A stretch of DNA of 64,000 nt from Flavobacterium fragile (GTDB lineage Bacteria > Bacteroidota > Bacteroidia > Flavobacteriales > Flavobacteriaceae), in assembly GCF_023634865.1 (NCBI RefSeq), contig NZ_JAMLJN010000006.1:62001-126000 (forward strand), given 5' to 3'. This document shows positions 46,258 through 56,000 of this stretch, piece by piece. The translations under genes were made by a program, and so were the position numbers. Within the stretch, counting starts at the first letter, position 1; every line of letters begins with the position of its first letter. Under the pieces are notes generated by a model that worked only from the letters and a program-made list of their open reading frames with translations, was not told the origin of the DNA and ran no database searches.

Positions 46258-48684
46258 TCTCAAACTCGCTCCTAACTGTGTTTCAAAATTACCTTGTAAC
46301 TTACTCATAATTTTATCAATTTGAGTGTCGGTTAGCGTTTTAGAATCGTCTTGTAAAATGAAACTTACGGCGTATGATTTTTTACCTTCTGGTAAGTTAT
46401 TTCCTTGGTAAACGTCGAATAGATTAACATCTTTCAATAAGCCTTTTTCAGTTTGCTTCGCGATGGTATAGATTTGTTCGAATTTTACGTTCTCGTCTAA
46501 TAATAACGCTAAATCTCTTCGAACTTCTGGATATTTTGGAATATCGGTAAACTTGATTTTGTTAGAAACGTATTTTTGAATTTTATCCCAAGCAAAATCA
46601 GCATACAAAACTTCTTGTTTAATATCAAAATATTTTAAGATTGATTTTTTAACGGTTCCAAATTCTACAATCACTTCTTTTCCAACGGCTAAGGCTAATC
46701 CTTCCGCAAAAACATCATTTTCAAAAGGTAAAGAAATCACTTTTTTATCCAATCCTAAACGACTTAAAATCGTATTGACATATCCTTTGAATAAGAAGAA
46801 ATCAGATTTTGATTGTGCGTTAGTCCAACTTTCATTTTGACGATTTCCGGTTACCAATAATGTTAGGTGTTTGTTTTCATCATAACCACCTGGCATTTTG
46901 TGGTAACTTTTTCCAAATTCAAAGAATTTTAAATCGCTTCTTTTTCTGTTGATGTTGAAAGAAACCGCTTCTAATCCTGAGAATAATAACGATTGACGCA
47001 TCGAAGATAAATCACTACTCAATGGATTTAACATCATTACATTGAACTCTTCTTTTAAGTTTTCAGAAAGCTTTACGTAATCTGGCGTAGTTAGTGAATT
47101 CGCCATCATTTCGTTGAAACCTAAAGAACACAATTGGTTGGCAATGATATTTTGAACTTTATATTCTTCCGTTCTTGATGAATTTGCTGTAGTAGCATTT
47201 ACCTTAGAAGGAATTTTGATATTGTTATAACCGTAAACACGTAAAATTTCTTCGATTACATCAATTTCTCTAGTAACATCTACACGGTAAGATGGAATGG
47301 TTAATCCTAGACCTGCCTCTGTAATACTGTTAACTTTGATATCTAAAGACGCTAAAATTTTCTTAATTGTTTCTGGTTTAATTTCTTCACCAATGATTTT
47401 ATTCACTTTGTTGAAATGAATAAACACGCTGAAGTCTTCAATCTTTTTAGGATAAATATCCACGATATCCGAAGTAATTTCGCCACCCGCCACTTCTTGA
47501 ATTAATAAAGCAGCACGTTTTAAAGCGTATTCAGTAATACTAGGATCGATTCCTCTTTCAAAACGGAAAGAAGCATCAGTACTCAACGTATGTCTTTTAG
47601 CTGTTTTTCTCACCGAAACTGGATTGAAATAAGCACTTTCTAAGAAAATAGCCTGTGTTTTTTCAGAAACTCCTGAAGTTTTCCCTCCGAAAACTCCCGC
47701 AATACACATTGGACCACTTTCGTCACAAATCATTAAATCTTCTTCGTGAAGTGTACGTTCGATATCATCTAAAGTTACAAACTTTGTTCCAGCCGGAACT
47801 GTTTTTACAATGACTTTATTTCCTTTAATTTGAGCAGCATCAAAAGCGTGTAAGGGTTGCCCTAACTCGTGTAAAACGTAATTAGTAACATCTACAATAT
47901 TGTTTTTGGGAGTTAATCCAATTGCCTTCAAACGGTTTTGCAACCAATTTGGAGAGGATTTTACTGTCACTCCCGAAATTGTTACCCCACAATATCTTGG
48001 CACTAATTTTTCGTTTTCAACTTTTACATCGATTTTTAAAGTACGTTTTTCTACTTTAAATTTACTAACCGATGGTGTAATTAATTCAGAAGTAGTTCCC
48101 TTTTGTGATAATCCAGCACGTAGATCGCGAGCAACACCCATGTGTGACATCGCATCAGCACGATTTGGAGTTAAACCGATTTCAAATACTTTATCTGTTT
48201 CGATTTCGAAAACTTTTGAGGCTGGCGTTCCTGGTTTTAAGTCTTCATTCAAAATCATAATTCCGTCATGATTATCCCCAAGACCTAACTCGTCTTCAGC
48301 ACAAATCATTCCGTGACTTTCTTGTCCGCGGATTTTTCCTTTTTTAATTTCAAATGCGTTTCCGTCTTTGTCAAATAATTTGGTGCCAATAGTCGCCACA
48401 GGAACTTTTTGACCTACGGCTACATTTGGAGCACCACAAACAATTTGAACAGGCGCGTTTCCATCACCCAAATCAACGGTTGTGATTTTTAGTTTATCAG
48501 CATCAGGATGTTTTTCGCATGTTAAAACATGACCAATAACAACGCCATGTAAACCTCCTTTTAAACTTTCATATGTATCAACGCCTTCCACTTCTAAACC
48601 TAAGTCAGTTAGAATGTCAGCAATTTCTTCAGTTTTTAAATCGGTTTTGATAAATTGTTTTAACCAATTGTAAGATATACGCAT
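46255..48684 (-). CDS. pheT: Phenylalanine-tRNA ligase beta subunit
   Basis: PheT forms the alpha2-beta2 enzyme that charges tRNA-Phe. The 809-residue protein has the expected order: N-terminal MRISYNWLKQFI, EMAP-type tRNA-binding domain (about 40-150), B3/B4 domain with editing function, B5 domain, catalytic-like core, and a C-terminal anticodon-binding FDX-ACB domain (about 715-809, FTDIPKYPEVRRDLALLLD). The pheS subunit gene is not in this window. The promoter box TATCTTTG is at 48707-48714 and a terminator follows the gene. Confidence 0.96.
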   Translation of the reverse strand: MRISYNWLKQFIKTDLKTEEIADILTDLGLEVEGVDTYESLKGGLHGVVIGHVLTCEKHPDADKLKITTVDLGDGNAPVQIVCGAPNVAVGQKVPVATIGTKLFDKDGNAFEIKKGKIRGQESHGMICAEDELGLGDNHDGIMILNEDLKPGTPASKVFEIETDKVFEIGLTPNRADAMSHMGVARDLRAGLSQKGTTSELITPSVSKFKVEKRTLKIDVKVENEKLVPRYCGVTISGVTVKSSPNWLQNRLKAIGLTPKNNIVDVTNYVLHELGQPLHAFDAAQIKGNKVIVKTVPAGTKFVTLDDIERTLHEEDLMICDESGPMCIAGVFGGKTSGVSEKTQAIFLESAYFNPVSVRKTAKRHTLSTDASFRFERGIDPSITEYALKRAALLIQEVAGGEITSDIVDIYPKKIEDFSVFIHFNKVNKIIGEEIKPETIKKILASLDIKVNSITEAGLGLTIPSYRVDVTREIDVIEEILRVYGYNNIKIPSKVNATTANSSRTEEYKVQNIIANQLCSLGFNEMMANSLTTPDYVKLSENLKEEFNVMMLNPLSSDLSSMRQSLLFSGLEAVSFNINRKRSDLKFFEFGKSYHKMPGGYDENKHLTLLVTGNRQNESWTNAQSKSDFFLFKGYVNTILSRLGLDKKVISLPFENDVFAEGLALAVGKEVIVEFGTVKKSILKYFDIKQEVLYADFAWDKIQKYVSNKIKFTDIPKYPEVRRDLALLLDENVKFEQIYTIAKQTEKGLLKDVNLFDVYQGNNLPEGKKSYAVSFILQDDSKTLTDTQIDKIMSKLQGNFETQLGASLR

Positions 48685-48706
48685 TTTTGTATCGAATTTT
48701 AAACCG

Positions 48707-48714
48707 CAAAGATA
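48707..48714 (-). promoter_or_regulatory. -7 promoter box of pheT
   Basis: Minus-strand TATCTTTG, 22 bp before the start codon. Confidence 0.55.
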
Positions 48715-48871
48715 CTTTATAAAATTAGAATTTAGAAATTAGAATTTAGAAATTTTGAATACTAGTTTGGTGATAAGTTTAGAAAGATTAAATTGTTAAT
48801 TTGATAAATATTTGAGATAAAAATTAATAGAAATGTAATTTTTAGATGTTAAAATTATGTCAATATCAGTT

Positions 48872-48902
48872 TTGTGCTATTAAATGAAATAATTGTGCTA
48901 TT
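48872..48902 (+). promoter_or_regulatory. Candidate AraC-family operator: two 10-bp direct repeats 21 bp apart
   Basis: TTGTGCTATT occurs exactly at 48872-48881 and 48893-48902, same orientation, spaced by two helical turns. The second copy ends 19 bp before the -7 box (48922), covering the -33 position, as expected for an activator touching RNA polymerase. The AraC gene at 51009-51932 is the obvious candidate regulator. Confidence 0.6.
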
Positions 48903-48921
48903 CTAAAATAAGAATTGAATC

Positions 48922-48929
48922 TAAATTTG
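48922..48929 (+). promoter_or_regulatory. -7 promoter box of aldehyde dehydrogenase gene
   Basis: TAAATTTG matches TAnnTTTG, 24 bp before the ATG; no TTG -33 element is found at the right distance, consistent with activator dependence. Confidence 0.6.
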
Positions 48930-48953
48930 ATAAACAAACCTAAAATCAAAATT

Positions 48954-50459
48954 ATGAGTAATTTAATTCAAAGACCACAACTAAAAGAAAAGTACGATAA
49001 TTATATCAACGGAAAATGGACAGCGCCTTCAACAGGGCAATATTTCGAAGTACTTTCGCCAGTAGATGGAAAATTAATGGCAAAAGCAGCGCATTCGGCT
49101 AAAATGGATGTTGAAATGGCTGTAAATGCAGCTGACGAAGCATTCAAAACATTTAGCCAAACTTCGGCTACAGAAAGAAGTATTATGTTGAATAAAATCG
49201 CAGACAGAATTGAAGCTAATTTAGAATACATTGCTGCAGTTGAAACTGTGGACAATGGAAAAGCTATTCGAGAAACTTTAGCCGCAGATATCCCTTTAGC
49301 TATTGACCATTTTAGATATTTTGCAAGTGTTATTCGTGCTGAAGAAGGTTCTATCACTGAATTAAACAAAGATACGGTTTCTATTATTGTTCATGAACCT
49401 ATTGGAGTGGTAGCCCAAATTATTCCTTGGAACTTCCCAATTTTAATGGCCGTTTGGAAATTAGCGCCAGCTTTAGCTGCAGGAAATTGTGTGGTGTTAA
49501 AACCAGCAGAAAGTACGCCAATTTCCATATTGGTTTTAATGGAAATCATTGGTGATTTAGTTCCTGCAGGGGTTATTAATGTTATTAACGGATTTGGTTC
49601 AGAGTTAGGAAGAACTTTAGTTACCAATCCTAAAGTTAGTAAAGCTGCATTTACAGGTTCGACCGCTACGGGTAGAATGGTAATGCAATATGCAACCGAA
49701 AATATTATTCCAGTTACGTTGGAACTTGGAGGGAAATCGCCTAATATCTTCTTTCCATCAGTTATGGATGCAGATGATGCTTTTTTAGATAAAGCATTAG
49801 AAGGAGTAGCTCTTTTTGCCTTAAATCAAGGAGAAATTTGTACGTGTCCATCAAGATTGTTAGTTCATGAGTCGATTTATGATAAGTTTATAGAACGTGT
49901 ATTAGAACGAGTGAATGCCATTAAAATGGGTAATCCATTAGACCCTACAGTTATGATGGGGGCTCAAGCTTCTCAAATTCAAAAAGATAAAATTCTTTCG
50001 TACATTAAGTTAGGAAAAGAAGAAGGTGCCGAATTGTTATGCGGTGGCGATGTAAATCATTTAGGTGGCGATTTAGAAGGTGGTTATTACATTCAACCAA
50101 CCTTATTTAAAGGACACAACAAAATGCGTATTTTCCAAGAAGAGATTTTTGGACCGGTATTAGCGGTAACTACTTTTAAAGATACTGAAGAAGCAATTGC
50201 TATTGCAAACGACACCATGTATGGATTAGGAGCTGGAGTTTGGACACGCGATGCACACGAATTATACCAGGTGCCAAGAGCGATTCAAGCGGGAAGAGTT
50301 TGGGTAAACCAATATCATGCATATCCAGCAGGAGCACCATTTGGAGGTTATAAACAATCAGGAATTGGTAGAGAAAACCATAAAATGATGTTAGATCATT
50401 ACCGTCAAACAAAAAATATGTTGATTTCTTACAACAAGAACAAATTAGGTTTCTTTTAG
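48954..50459 (+). CDS. NAD-dependent aldehyde dehydrogenase (ExaC/AcoD-type)
   Basis: The 501-residue enzyme oxidises aldehydes, probably acetaldehyde or another short aldehyde, to carboxylates. Catalytic residues are Cys296 in [10 protein letters not shown] and Glu257 in [10 protein letters not shown]; the coenzyme loop FTGSTATG is present. The CTCPSR motif is typical of the acetaldehyde/AcoD group. The start is the ATG at 48954 ([14 protein letters not shown]); a TTG at 48915 would lie upstream of the -7 box. Linkage with a DUF779 gene and an AraC regulator is common for this group and supports alcohol or aldehyde catabolism. Confidence 0.92.
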   Translation: MSNLIQRPQLKEKYDNYINGKWTAPSTGQYFEVLSPVDGKLMAKAAHSAKMDVEMAVNAADEAFKTFSQTSATERSIMLNKIADRIEANLEYIAAVETVDNGKAIRETLAADIPLAIDHFRYFASVIRAEEGSITELNKDTVSIIVHEPIGVVAQIIPWNFPILMAVWKLAPALAAGNCVVLKPAESTPISILVLMEIIGDLVPAGVINVINGFGSELGRTLVTNPKVSKAAFTGSTATGRMVMQYATENIIPVTLELGGKSPNIFFPSVMDADDAFLDKALEGVALFALNQGEICTCPSRLLVHESIYDKFIERVLERVNAIKMGNPLDPTVMMGAQASQIQKDKILSYIKLGKEEGAELLCGGDVNHLGGDLEGGYYIQPTLFKGHNKMRIFQEEIFGPVLAVTTFKDTEEAIAIANDTMYGLGAGVWTRDAHELYQVPRAIQAGRVWVNQYHAYPAGAPFGGYKQSGIGRENHKMMLDHYRQTKNMLISYNKNKLGFF

Positions 50460-50469
50460 TAGATGATAA

Positions 50470-50500
50470 ACGAACCCAGTGTAATGCTGGGTTTGTTTTT
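50470..50500 (+). terminator. Intrinsic terminator after aldehyde dehydrogenase gene
   Basis: Stem ACGAACCCAG/CTGGGTTTGT (one G-T pair), 7-nt loop and T run. Confidence 0.8.
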
Positions 50501-50593
50501 ATAAATAATTAGAGCTTTTGTGGACTTAATTTATAGTCATCTAAGTGTTTCTATGGTAAAACTTACGTAATTTAGATGTTTAAATTTCAAAGT

Positions 50594-50974
50594 ATGGAAA
50601 AAATAAAACGATTAGAAGCTACCGAAAAAGCAATAGAATTAATTAAAAGGCTATCGGATAAGTTTGGTGATTTGATGTTTTATCAGGCAGGTGGATGTTG
50701 TGAAGGAACGCAGCCACAATGTTTTGAAAAAGGTGGATTTTATTTGCGTTATGGCGATGTTTGTATCGGAACTATTCAAGGGTTTGAATTTTGGGTGGAC
50801 AAAGATTTATTCGAATATTGGAAACACGCACATTTTACACTAGATGTAACCGATGGAATAGGAGCAGGCGGATTTTCATTAGAAACCCCTTACGGAAAAA
50901 CATTCAAAGTAAATTATAGATTATTTACCGAAGAAGAAGTTCAGAATTTAAAGGAAACTAGGTTGAATGAGTAA
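50594..50974 (+). CDS. DUF779 protein linked to aldehyde dehydrogenase
   Basis: The 126-residue protein starts at the ATG at 50594 (MEKIKRLEATEKA). It has the family motif FYQAGGCCEGTQPQC with three cysteines that could bind metal, then DVCIGTIQGFEFWVD and FSLETPYGKTF. DUF779 genes are typically next to acetaldehyde dehydrogenase genes, as here, but the function is unknown. A terminator separates it from the dehydrogenase by 95 bp, so it may have its own weak promoter or depend on readthrough. It converges on the AraC gene. Confidence 0.87.
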   Translation: MEKIKRLEATEKAIELIKRLSDKFGDLMFYQAGGCCEGTQPQCFEKGGFYLRYGDVCIGTIQGFEFWVDKDLFEYWKHAHFTLDVTDGIGAGGFSLETPYGKTFKVNYRLFTEEEVQNLKETRLNE

Positions 50975-50979
50975 AAATT

Positions 50980-51003
50980 AACTTGAAACTTGAAACTTGA
51001 AAC
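50980..51003. repeat. Tandem AACTTGA 7-bp repeat
   Basis: AACTTGAAACTTGAAACTTG continues to three 7-bp periods between the convergent DUF779 and AraC stop codons. It is the reverse complement of the word repeated at 36186-36233. Confidence 0.55.
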
Positions 51004-51008
51004 AAAAA

Positions 51009-51932
51009 TCAACCATTGTAATTCATCAACTGATATTGCTTTGGCGTTACGCCTTCGTATTTTTTGAACAATCGAATGAAGTAATTACAGTCTTCAAATC
51101 CAGTAGCGTACGAAACTTCATTGATTTGTATGTTTGGATTGCTCAATAGTTTTTTGGCATATTTTATCTTTTCGTTGAGTATGTATTCTATGGGACTCAT
51201 ACCTAATTCTCTTTTAAAATAGCGATAAAATGAAGTCGTACTCATACAAGCTTTATCGCTCAAATCTTTCAAATTAATAGCTTCTCGTATGTTGTTTTTG
51301 ATGTATTCGATTGCAGGTGTAATTGGACTATTACTATCTATAAAGTTTTCATTATCAAAACGTTTAGTGGTTTGTGTTTGAATAATTCGGATAATCAATT
51401 CTTGAAGCGTTAAATCAGCTAAAACATCTTTGGTTAACGAATTGCCCATGCATTCTTTAATCAGTTTGTTAATTGTACCTGCTAATTCTACATTGTTATA
51501 AAAGAAATAGTTTTCATGGTCTAATTTCCATGAATTATTTTGCCCTTCTTTTGGATATTTTTCGTTTAAAAAATCTAAAGTATTGGTGATAATTTGATTA
51601 TCGATAGCCAAAGAAATACACTGCGTAGGATTATCTTTTGAAGCTTCGGGAAAATCGATTTTCATTTCGGCGTTAGATGGGACAATTACGGTTTCGCCTG
51701 GTAAATATTCAAAACTTGGATCTTCAAACAAATGCATTACTTTCTTACCACGCAACATACTCGTAACTACCAAGTCTTTAAACTTCAAAGGAACCAAATC
51801 TGATTTTTGATAGGTTTCAAAAATGTTTAGTTCACAATGATCTAAAGAAAAAATAGTACGATTTTCTACCAAAGTTTTTAATGACTTTTCTTGCGTTAAG
51901 GCGGGGGTAAATAGTAACGCTTTATTTGGCAT
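51009..51932 (-). CDS. AraC-family transcriptional regulator
   Basis: The 307-residue protein has an N-terminal AraC_N-type ligand-binding region (about 10-180) and two C-terminal helix-turn-helix motifs (about 205-305), with LKDLSDKACMSTTSFYRYFK and INEVSYATGFEDCNYFIRLFKK and the ending GVTPKQYQ. It probably activates the neighbouring aldehyde dehydrogenase gene, where direct repeats suited to an AraC protein lie. The ligand may be an aldehyde or alcohol, by context only. A TATTTTTG promoter box is at 51967-51974. Confidence 0.92.
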   Translation of the reverse strand: MPNKALLFTPALTQEKSLKTLVENRTIFSLDHCELNIFETYQKSDLVPLKFKDLVVTSMLRGKKVMHLFEDPSFEYLPGETVIVPSNAEMKIDFPEASKDNPTQCISLAIDNQIITNTLDFLNEKYPKEGQNNSWKLDHENYFFYNNVELAGTINKLIKECMGNSLTKDVLADLTLQELIIRIIQTQTTKRFDNENFIDSNSPITPAIEYIKNNIREAINLKDLSDKACMSTTSFYRYFKRELGMSPIEYILNEKIKYAKKLLSNPNIQINEVSYATGFEDCNYFIRLFKKYEGVTPKQYQLMNYNG

Positions 51933-51966
51933 AATTTTAATAAATAATTACCCTAAATTACAAAAA

Positions 51967-51974
51967 CAAAAATA
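51967..51974 (-). promoter_or_regulatory. -7 promoter box of the AraC gene
   Basis: Minus-strand TATTTTTG, about 34 bp before the start codon. Confidence 0.5.
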
Positions 51975-52042
51975 AAATAGATATAAAATCCTAAAAATTA
52001 ACAATTCTTAATCATCGATTTAAAAGATTTCGAATTAAAAAT

Positions 52043-52075
52043 AAAAAAACCTCTAACTTTAAAGATAGAGGTTTT
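52043..52075 (-). terminator. Intrinsic terminator of the adhesin-porP operon
   Basis: Stem AAAACCTCTA/TAGAGGTTTT with a 10-nt loop; on the minus strand a T run follows, just after the porP stop. Confidence 0.85.
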
Positions 52076-52093
52076 AAATTGGTTTATTAGTTT

Positions 52094-52975
52094 TTAGAAA
52101 GAGAATTTCAAATAGAATTCATTTGAGCCATTTGCTCTTCCTAAAAGTTCTTTTCTTAAGCTATATTCATAGGCATAACCTAACATGAAATTTTTACTGA
52201 TTTTAATTTTAGCTAGACCAGCAAGCGATTTATCAGTACGATAGGTTGCACCTAAATGAAATCCTTCGTTAATTATCGTTGTAGCAGTAAAATCTGTTGA
52301 AAAAGGAGCACCATTTACATAACGTACCATTACAGAAGGAACCAACTCAACGTTTCCACTAATATCAAAGTTATAACCTCCAGAAAAGTAGTAGTGTACA
52401 CGATCTGTTGACACAGTTGCATATCCATCTTCATTTTTAGCTCTTTCTGTATTTAGCATTTTTGGAGTAGAAAGTGATACATAAAACTTATCATGTTTCA
52501 GGTAGAAACCAACTCCCACATTTGGGTTAAAACGGGAGATAGGTACTAAGCTCGGATCACTAATAATGTTATAAGTCTCTAATCCATTCGTATTAACTTC
52601 ATAGTTATTACCACCGGCTTTAATTCCCATGAATAAATCTAATTCATCTGTTAAAGTAACATTGTAGGATAAGTCTAATGTTACAAAAGATTGTTTTTCA
52701 ATGAATACTTTGTCGTGAACAAAAGATAAACCAAGTGCTAATTTTTTACCTACAGGAGTCATAAATGATACCGCCTGAGTTGAAGGAGCATCCTTGATAC
52801 CGGTCCATTGTTGTCTGATAGTTGATTGAAAAATGGTTCCATTTTCGGTTCCAACAAAAGCTGGATTTACTAAATTTAAGTGATCTTTATAGAAAGTAAT
52901 CATACTTTCTTGTTGAGCTAATAGGCTACTGCTTGTAGCAAGCAGTAGTCCTAATAGAATGATTGTTTTTTTCAT
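52094..52975 (-). CDS. T9SS-associated outer membrane protein, PorP/SprF family
   Basis: The 293-residue protein has a signal peptide ending in LLAQ and the PorP/SprF pattern: QESMITFYKDHLNLVNPAFVGTENG, RQQWTGIKDAPSTQAVSF and beta strands ending in a Phe (YLKFSF), as in outer-membrane barrels. SprF of Flavobacterium johnsoniae is needed for secretion of the adhesin SprB encoded next to it, so this protein is probably the dedicated partner of the giant adhesin. Its start lies 30 bp after the adhesin stop and a terminator follows it. Confidence 0.92.
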   Translation of the reverse strand: MKKTIILLGLLLATSSSLLAQQESMITFYKDHLNLVNPAFVGTENGTIFQSTIRQQWTGIKDAPSTQAVSFMTPVGKKLALGLSFVHDKVFIEKQSFVTLDLSYNVTLTDELDLFMGIKAGGNNYEVNTNGLETYNIISDPSLVPISRFNPNVGVGFYLKHDKFYVSLSTPKMLNTERAKNEDGYATVSTDRVHYYFSGGYNFDISGNVELVPSVMVRYVNGAPFSTDFTATTIINEGFHLGATYRTDKSLAGLAKIKISKNFMLGYAYEYSLRKELLGRANGSNEFYLKFSF

Positions 52976-53005
52976 AATTTCTAAATTACCTTAAATTGGA
53001 AGTGA

Positions 53006-56000
53006 TTAGTTTCTTGAGATGTATAACCAACCATCATGGTCTACAGTTCCATTGCCATCTAAATCGATTTGATAGTAATATGAACCTCCATCAGGAAGTG
53101 ATTGTTCACGGTTTTTATAATATCCGTTCCATTCGTTACGGTATCCTCTAGCACTAAATACTAAGTCACCCCAACGATTATAAACTTTAACTGTATTATT
53201 TGGATGATTTTCGATATTGTAAATGATCCAAGTATCATTAATACCATCTCCGTTTGGAGTAATAGCCTCAGAAGGATTGATTTCTACTATATCACAAACA
53301 TCACCAATTCCATCGTTGTCTCTATCTTCTTGTAATGGGTTATATCCAAATTGACAGTTGTCTTGTAAGTCTAAAATACCATCATTGTCGTCATCATCAT
53401 CACAAGCATTTCCAATTCCGTCTTCATCAAAGTCTGCTTGATCCGGGTTAAATTGTAACGGACAATTATCGTTTTCATCTAAAATACCATCATTGTCATC
53501 GTCATCGTCACAATTATTTTTGATTCCATCGAAATCCGTGTCGATATCATTAGAAACAACATTTACAATAGCTGTTGCACTAGAAGTGTTTCCACTATAA
53601 TCTGTAACTGTTAAAATAACTGAATTTGGACCTAAATCATCACAATTGAAGTTAACAATATTTACGGAAATCGATGCAATTGCACAGTTATCAGTAGAGT
53701 TATTGTTAATCATATCAGCTGTAATACTTGCCATTCCTTGATCGTCTAAAACAATGGTAATATTTTGAACATTTGCGATTGGAGCTACAGGGTCAACAAC
53801 AGTTACTATTGCTGTTGCAGATGCTGAATTTCCATATATGTCTGTTGCTGTCAATGTAACAGTGTTTGGTCCTACATTTTGACAAGTGAATGTAGTAGGA
53901 TTTGCTACTATTGTTGCTAGAGCACAATTATCAAAAGTACCATTGTTAATGTCACTAGCCACTATTGTAGCTACCCCATTACCATTAAGTTGAACAGTTA
54001 TGTTTCGTGTTATTACTGTTGGAGGTGTTACATCTGTTACCGTTACTACTTGAGTAGCTGTAGCTATGTTACCTGAACCATCTATTACTGTCCAAGTTAC
54101 AGTTGTAGATCCAATAGGAAAAGCAACAGGTGCATTATTAGTTACAGAGGCTACTGAACAGTTATCCATTGCAACAGGATTTCCTAAAACTAAACCAGTT
54201 CTTGTACAATTGGTATTTGTTGTAGTATTGATTGCAATCGGTGCCACAATTGTTGGAGCTTGTGTATCCAGAATTGTTACAATTTGAGTGGCAGTAGCTG
54301 TATTTCCTGCAGCATCCGTTACAGTCCAGGTTACTGTTGTATTTCCTAATGGGAAGGCAAACGGAGCATTGTTAGTTACAGATGCAACCGTACAGTTGTC
54401 TGCGGTCATAGGATTACCTAAAGCTACGTTAAGTGCATAACAATCATTATTAGTTGAAGTAATAACATTGTTAGGAGCAGTTATTGTAGGTAAAGTAGTA
54501 TCGATTACAGTTACTAATTGAGTAGCAGTAGCTACGTTACCAGAACCATCCGTTACAGTCCAAGTCACAGTAGTAGTTCCAATAGGGAATGTAGCTGGAG
54601 CATCATTAGTTACACTTGCTACTGAACAGTTGTCAGCAGTTACTGGATTTCCTAGATTTACTCCCGTTGCTGTACATGTTGCATTAGCATTTACATTCAC
54701 TGCAGCAGGTGCTGTGATTGTTGGTAAGGTAGCATCTGTTACCGTTATCACTTGAGTAGCAGTAGCTGTGTTACCAGAACCGTCTACTACAGTCCAAGTT
54801 ACAGTTGTAGTACCTAATGGGAATGCTGCCGGCGCGTCGTTAGTTACGCTTGCTACCGAACAGTTATCAGAAGCTACTGGGTTACCTAATACCAATCCCG
54901 TTCTTGTACAACCTGTATTAGTGGTTGTATTTATAGCAATAGGAGCTACGATAGTAGGTAATTGCGTGTCAATTACAGTTACCACTTGAGTAGCAGTAGC
55001 TATATTACCAGAACCGTCTACAATAGTCCACGTTACAGTTGTAGCACCAAATGGGAATGTTGCTGGAGCATCATTAGTTATACTAGCTACCGAACAGTTG
55101 TCTGCCGTTACTGGAGTTCCAAGTGTTACATTCACTGCGAAGCATCCATTATTTGTTGAAACAGTTACTGCAGCAGGTGCTGTAATTGTTGGATTTGTTA
55201 CATCTGTTACCGTTACAATTTGAGTAGCTGTAGCTGTGTTTCCAGATCCATCTACAACTGTCCAAGTTACGGTTGTAGCACCTAATGGGAATGTTGCAGG
55301 AGCATTGTTTGTTACGCTTGCTACTGAACAGTTGTCAGCAGTTACAGGAGTTCCAAGAGTTACTCCAGTTGCTGTACAAGCTGTATTTGTCGTTACATTC
55401 ACTGCAGCAGGAGCTGTAATTGTTGGTAATGTTACATCTGTTACGGTTACTACTTGCGTAGCTGTAGCTGTGTTACCAGAACCATCTACTACTGTCCAAG
55501 TTACAGTTGTAGTGCCTAATGGGAAAGCAGAAGGAGCATCATTAGTTACTGAAGCTAACGAACAATTATCCGTTGCAACTGGATTTCCTAAAACTAAACC
55601 GGTTCTTGTACAGTTGGTATTAGTTGTAGTGTTTATTGCGATTGGTGCCACAATTGATGGAGCTTGTGTATCTACAATTGTTACAATTTGAGTTGTAGTA
55701 GCTGTATTTCCTGCACCATCCGTTACAGTCCAAGTTACTGTTGTATTTCCTAATGGGAACGTACTAGGTGCATTGTTAGTTACAGAAGTAATTGTACAAT
55801 TATCCGCTGTTATTGGAGTACCTAAAGCAACATTAACAGCATAACAACCATTGTTCGTTGAAGCAGTTACATTAGTAGGAGCTGTAATAGTTGGTAAAGT
55901 AGTATCCACAACGGTTACTGTTTGAGTAGCAGAAGCTTTGTTTCCAGAACCATCCGTTACAGTCCATGTTATTGTAGTAATTCCTAATGGGAACGTTGCT

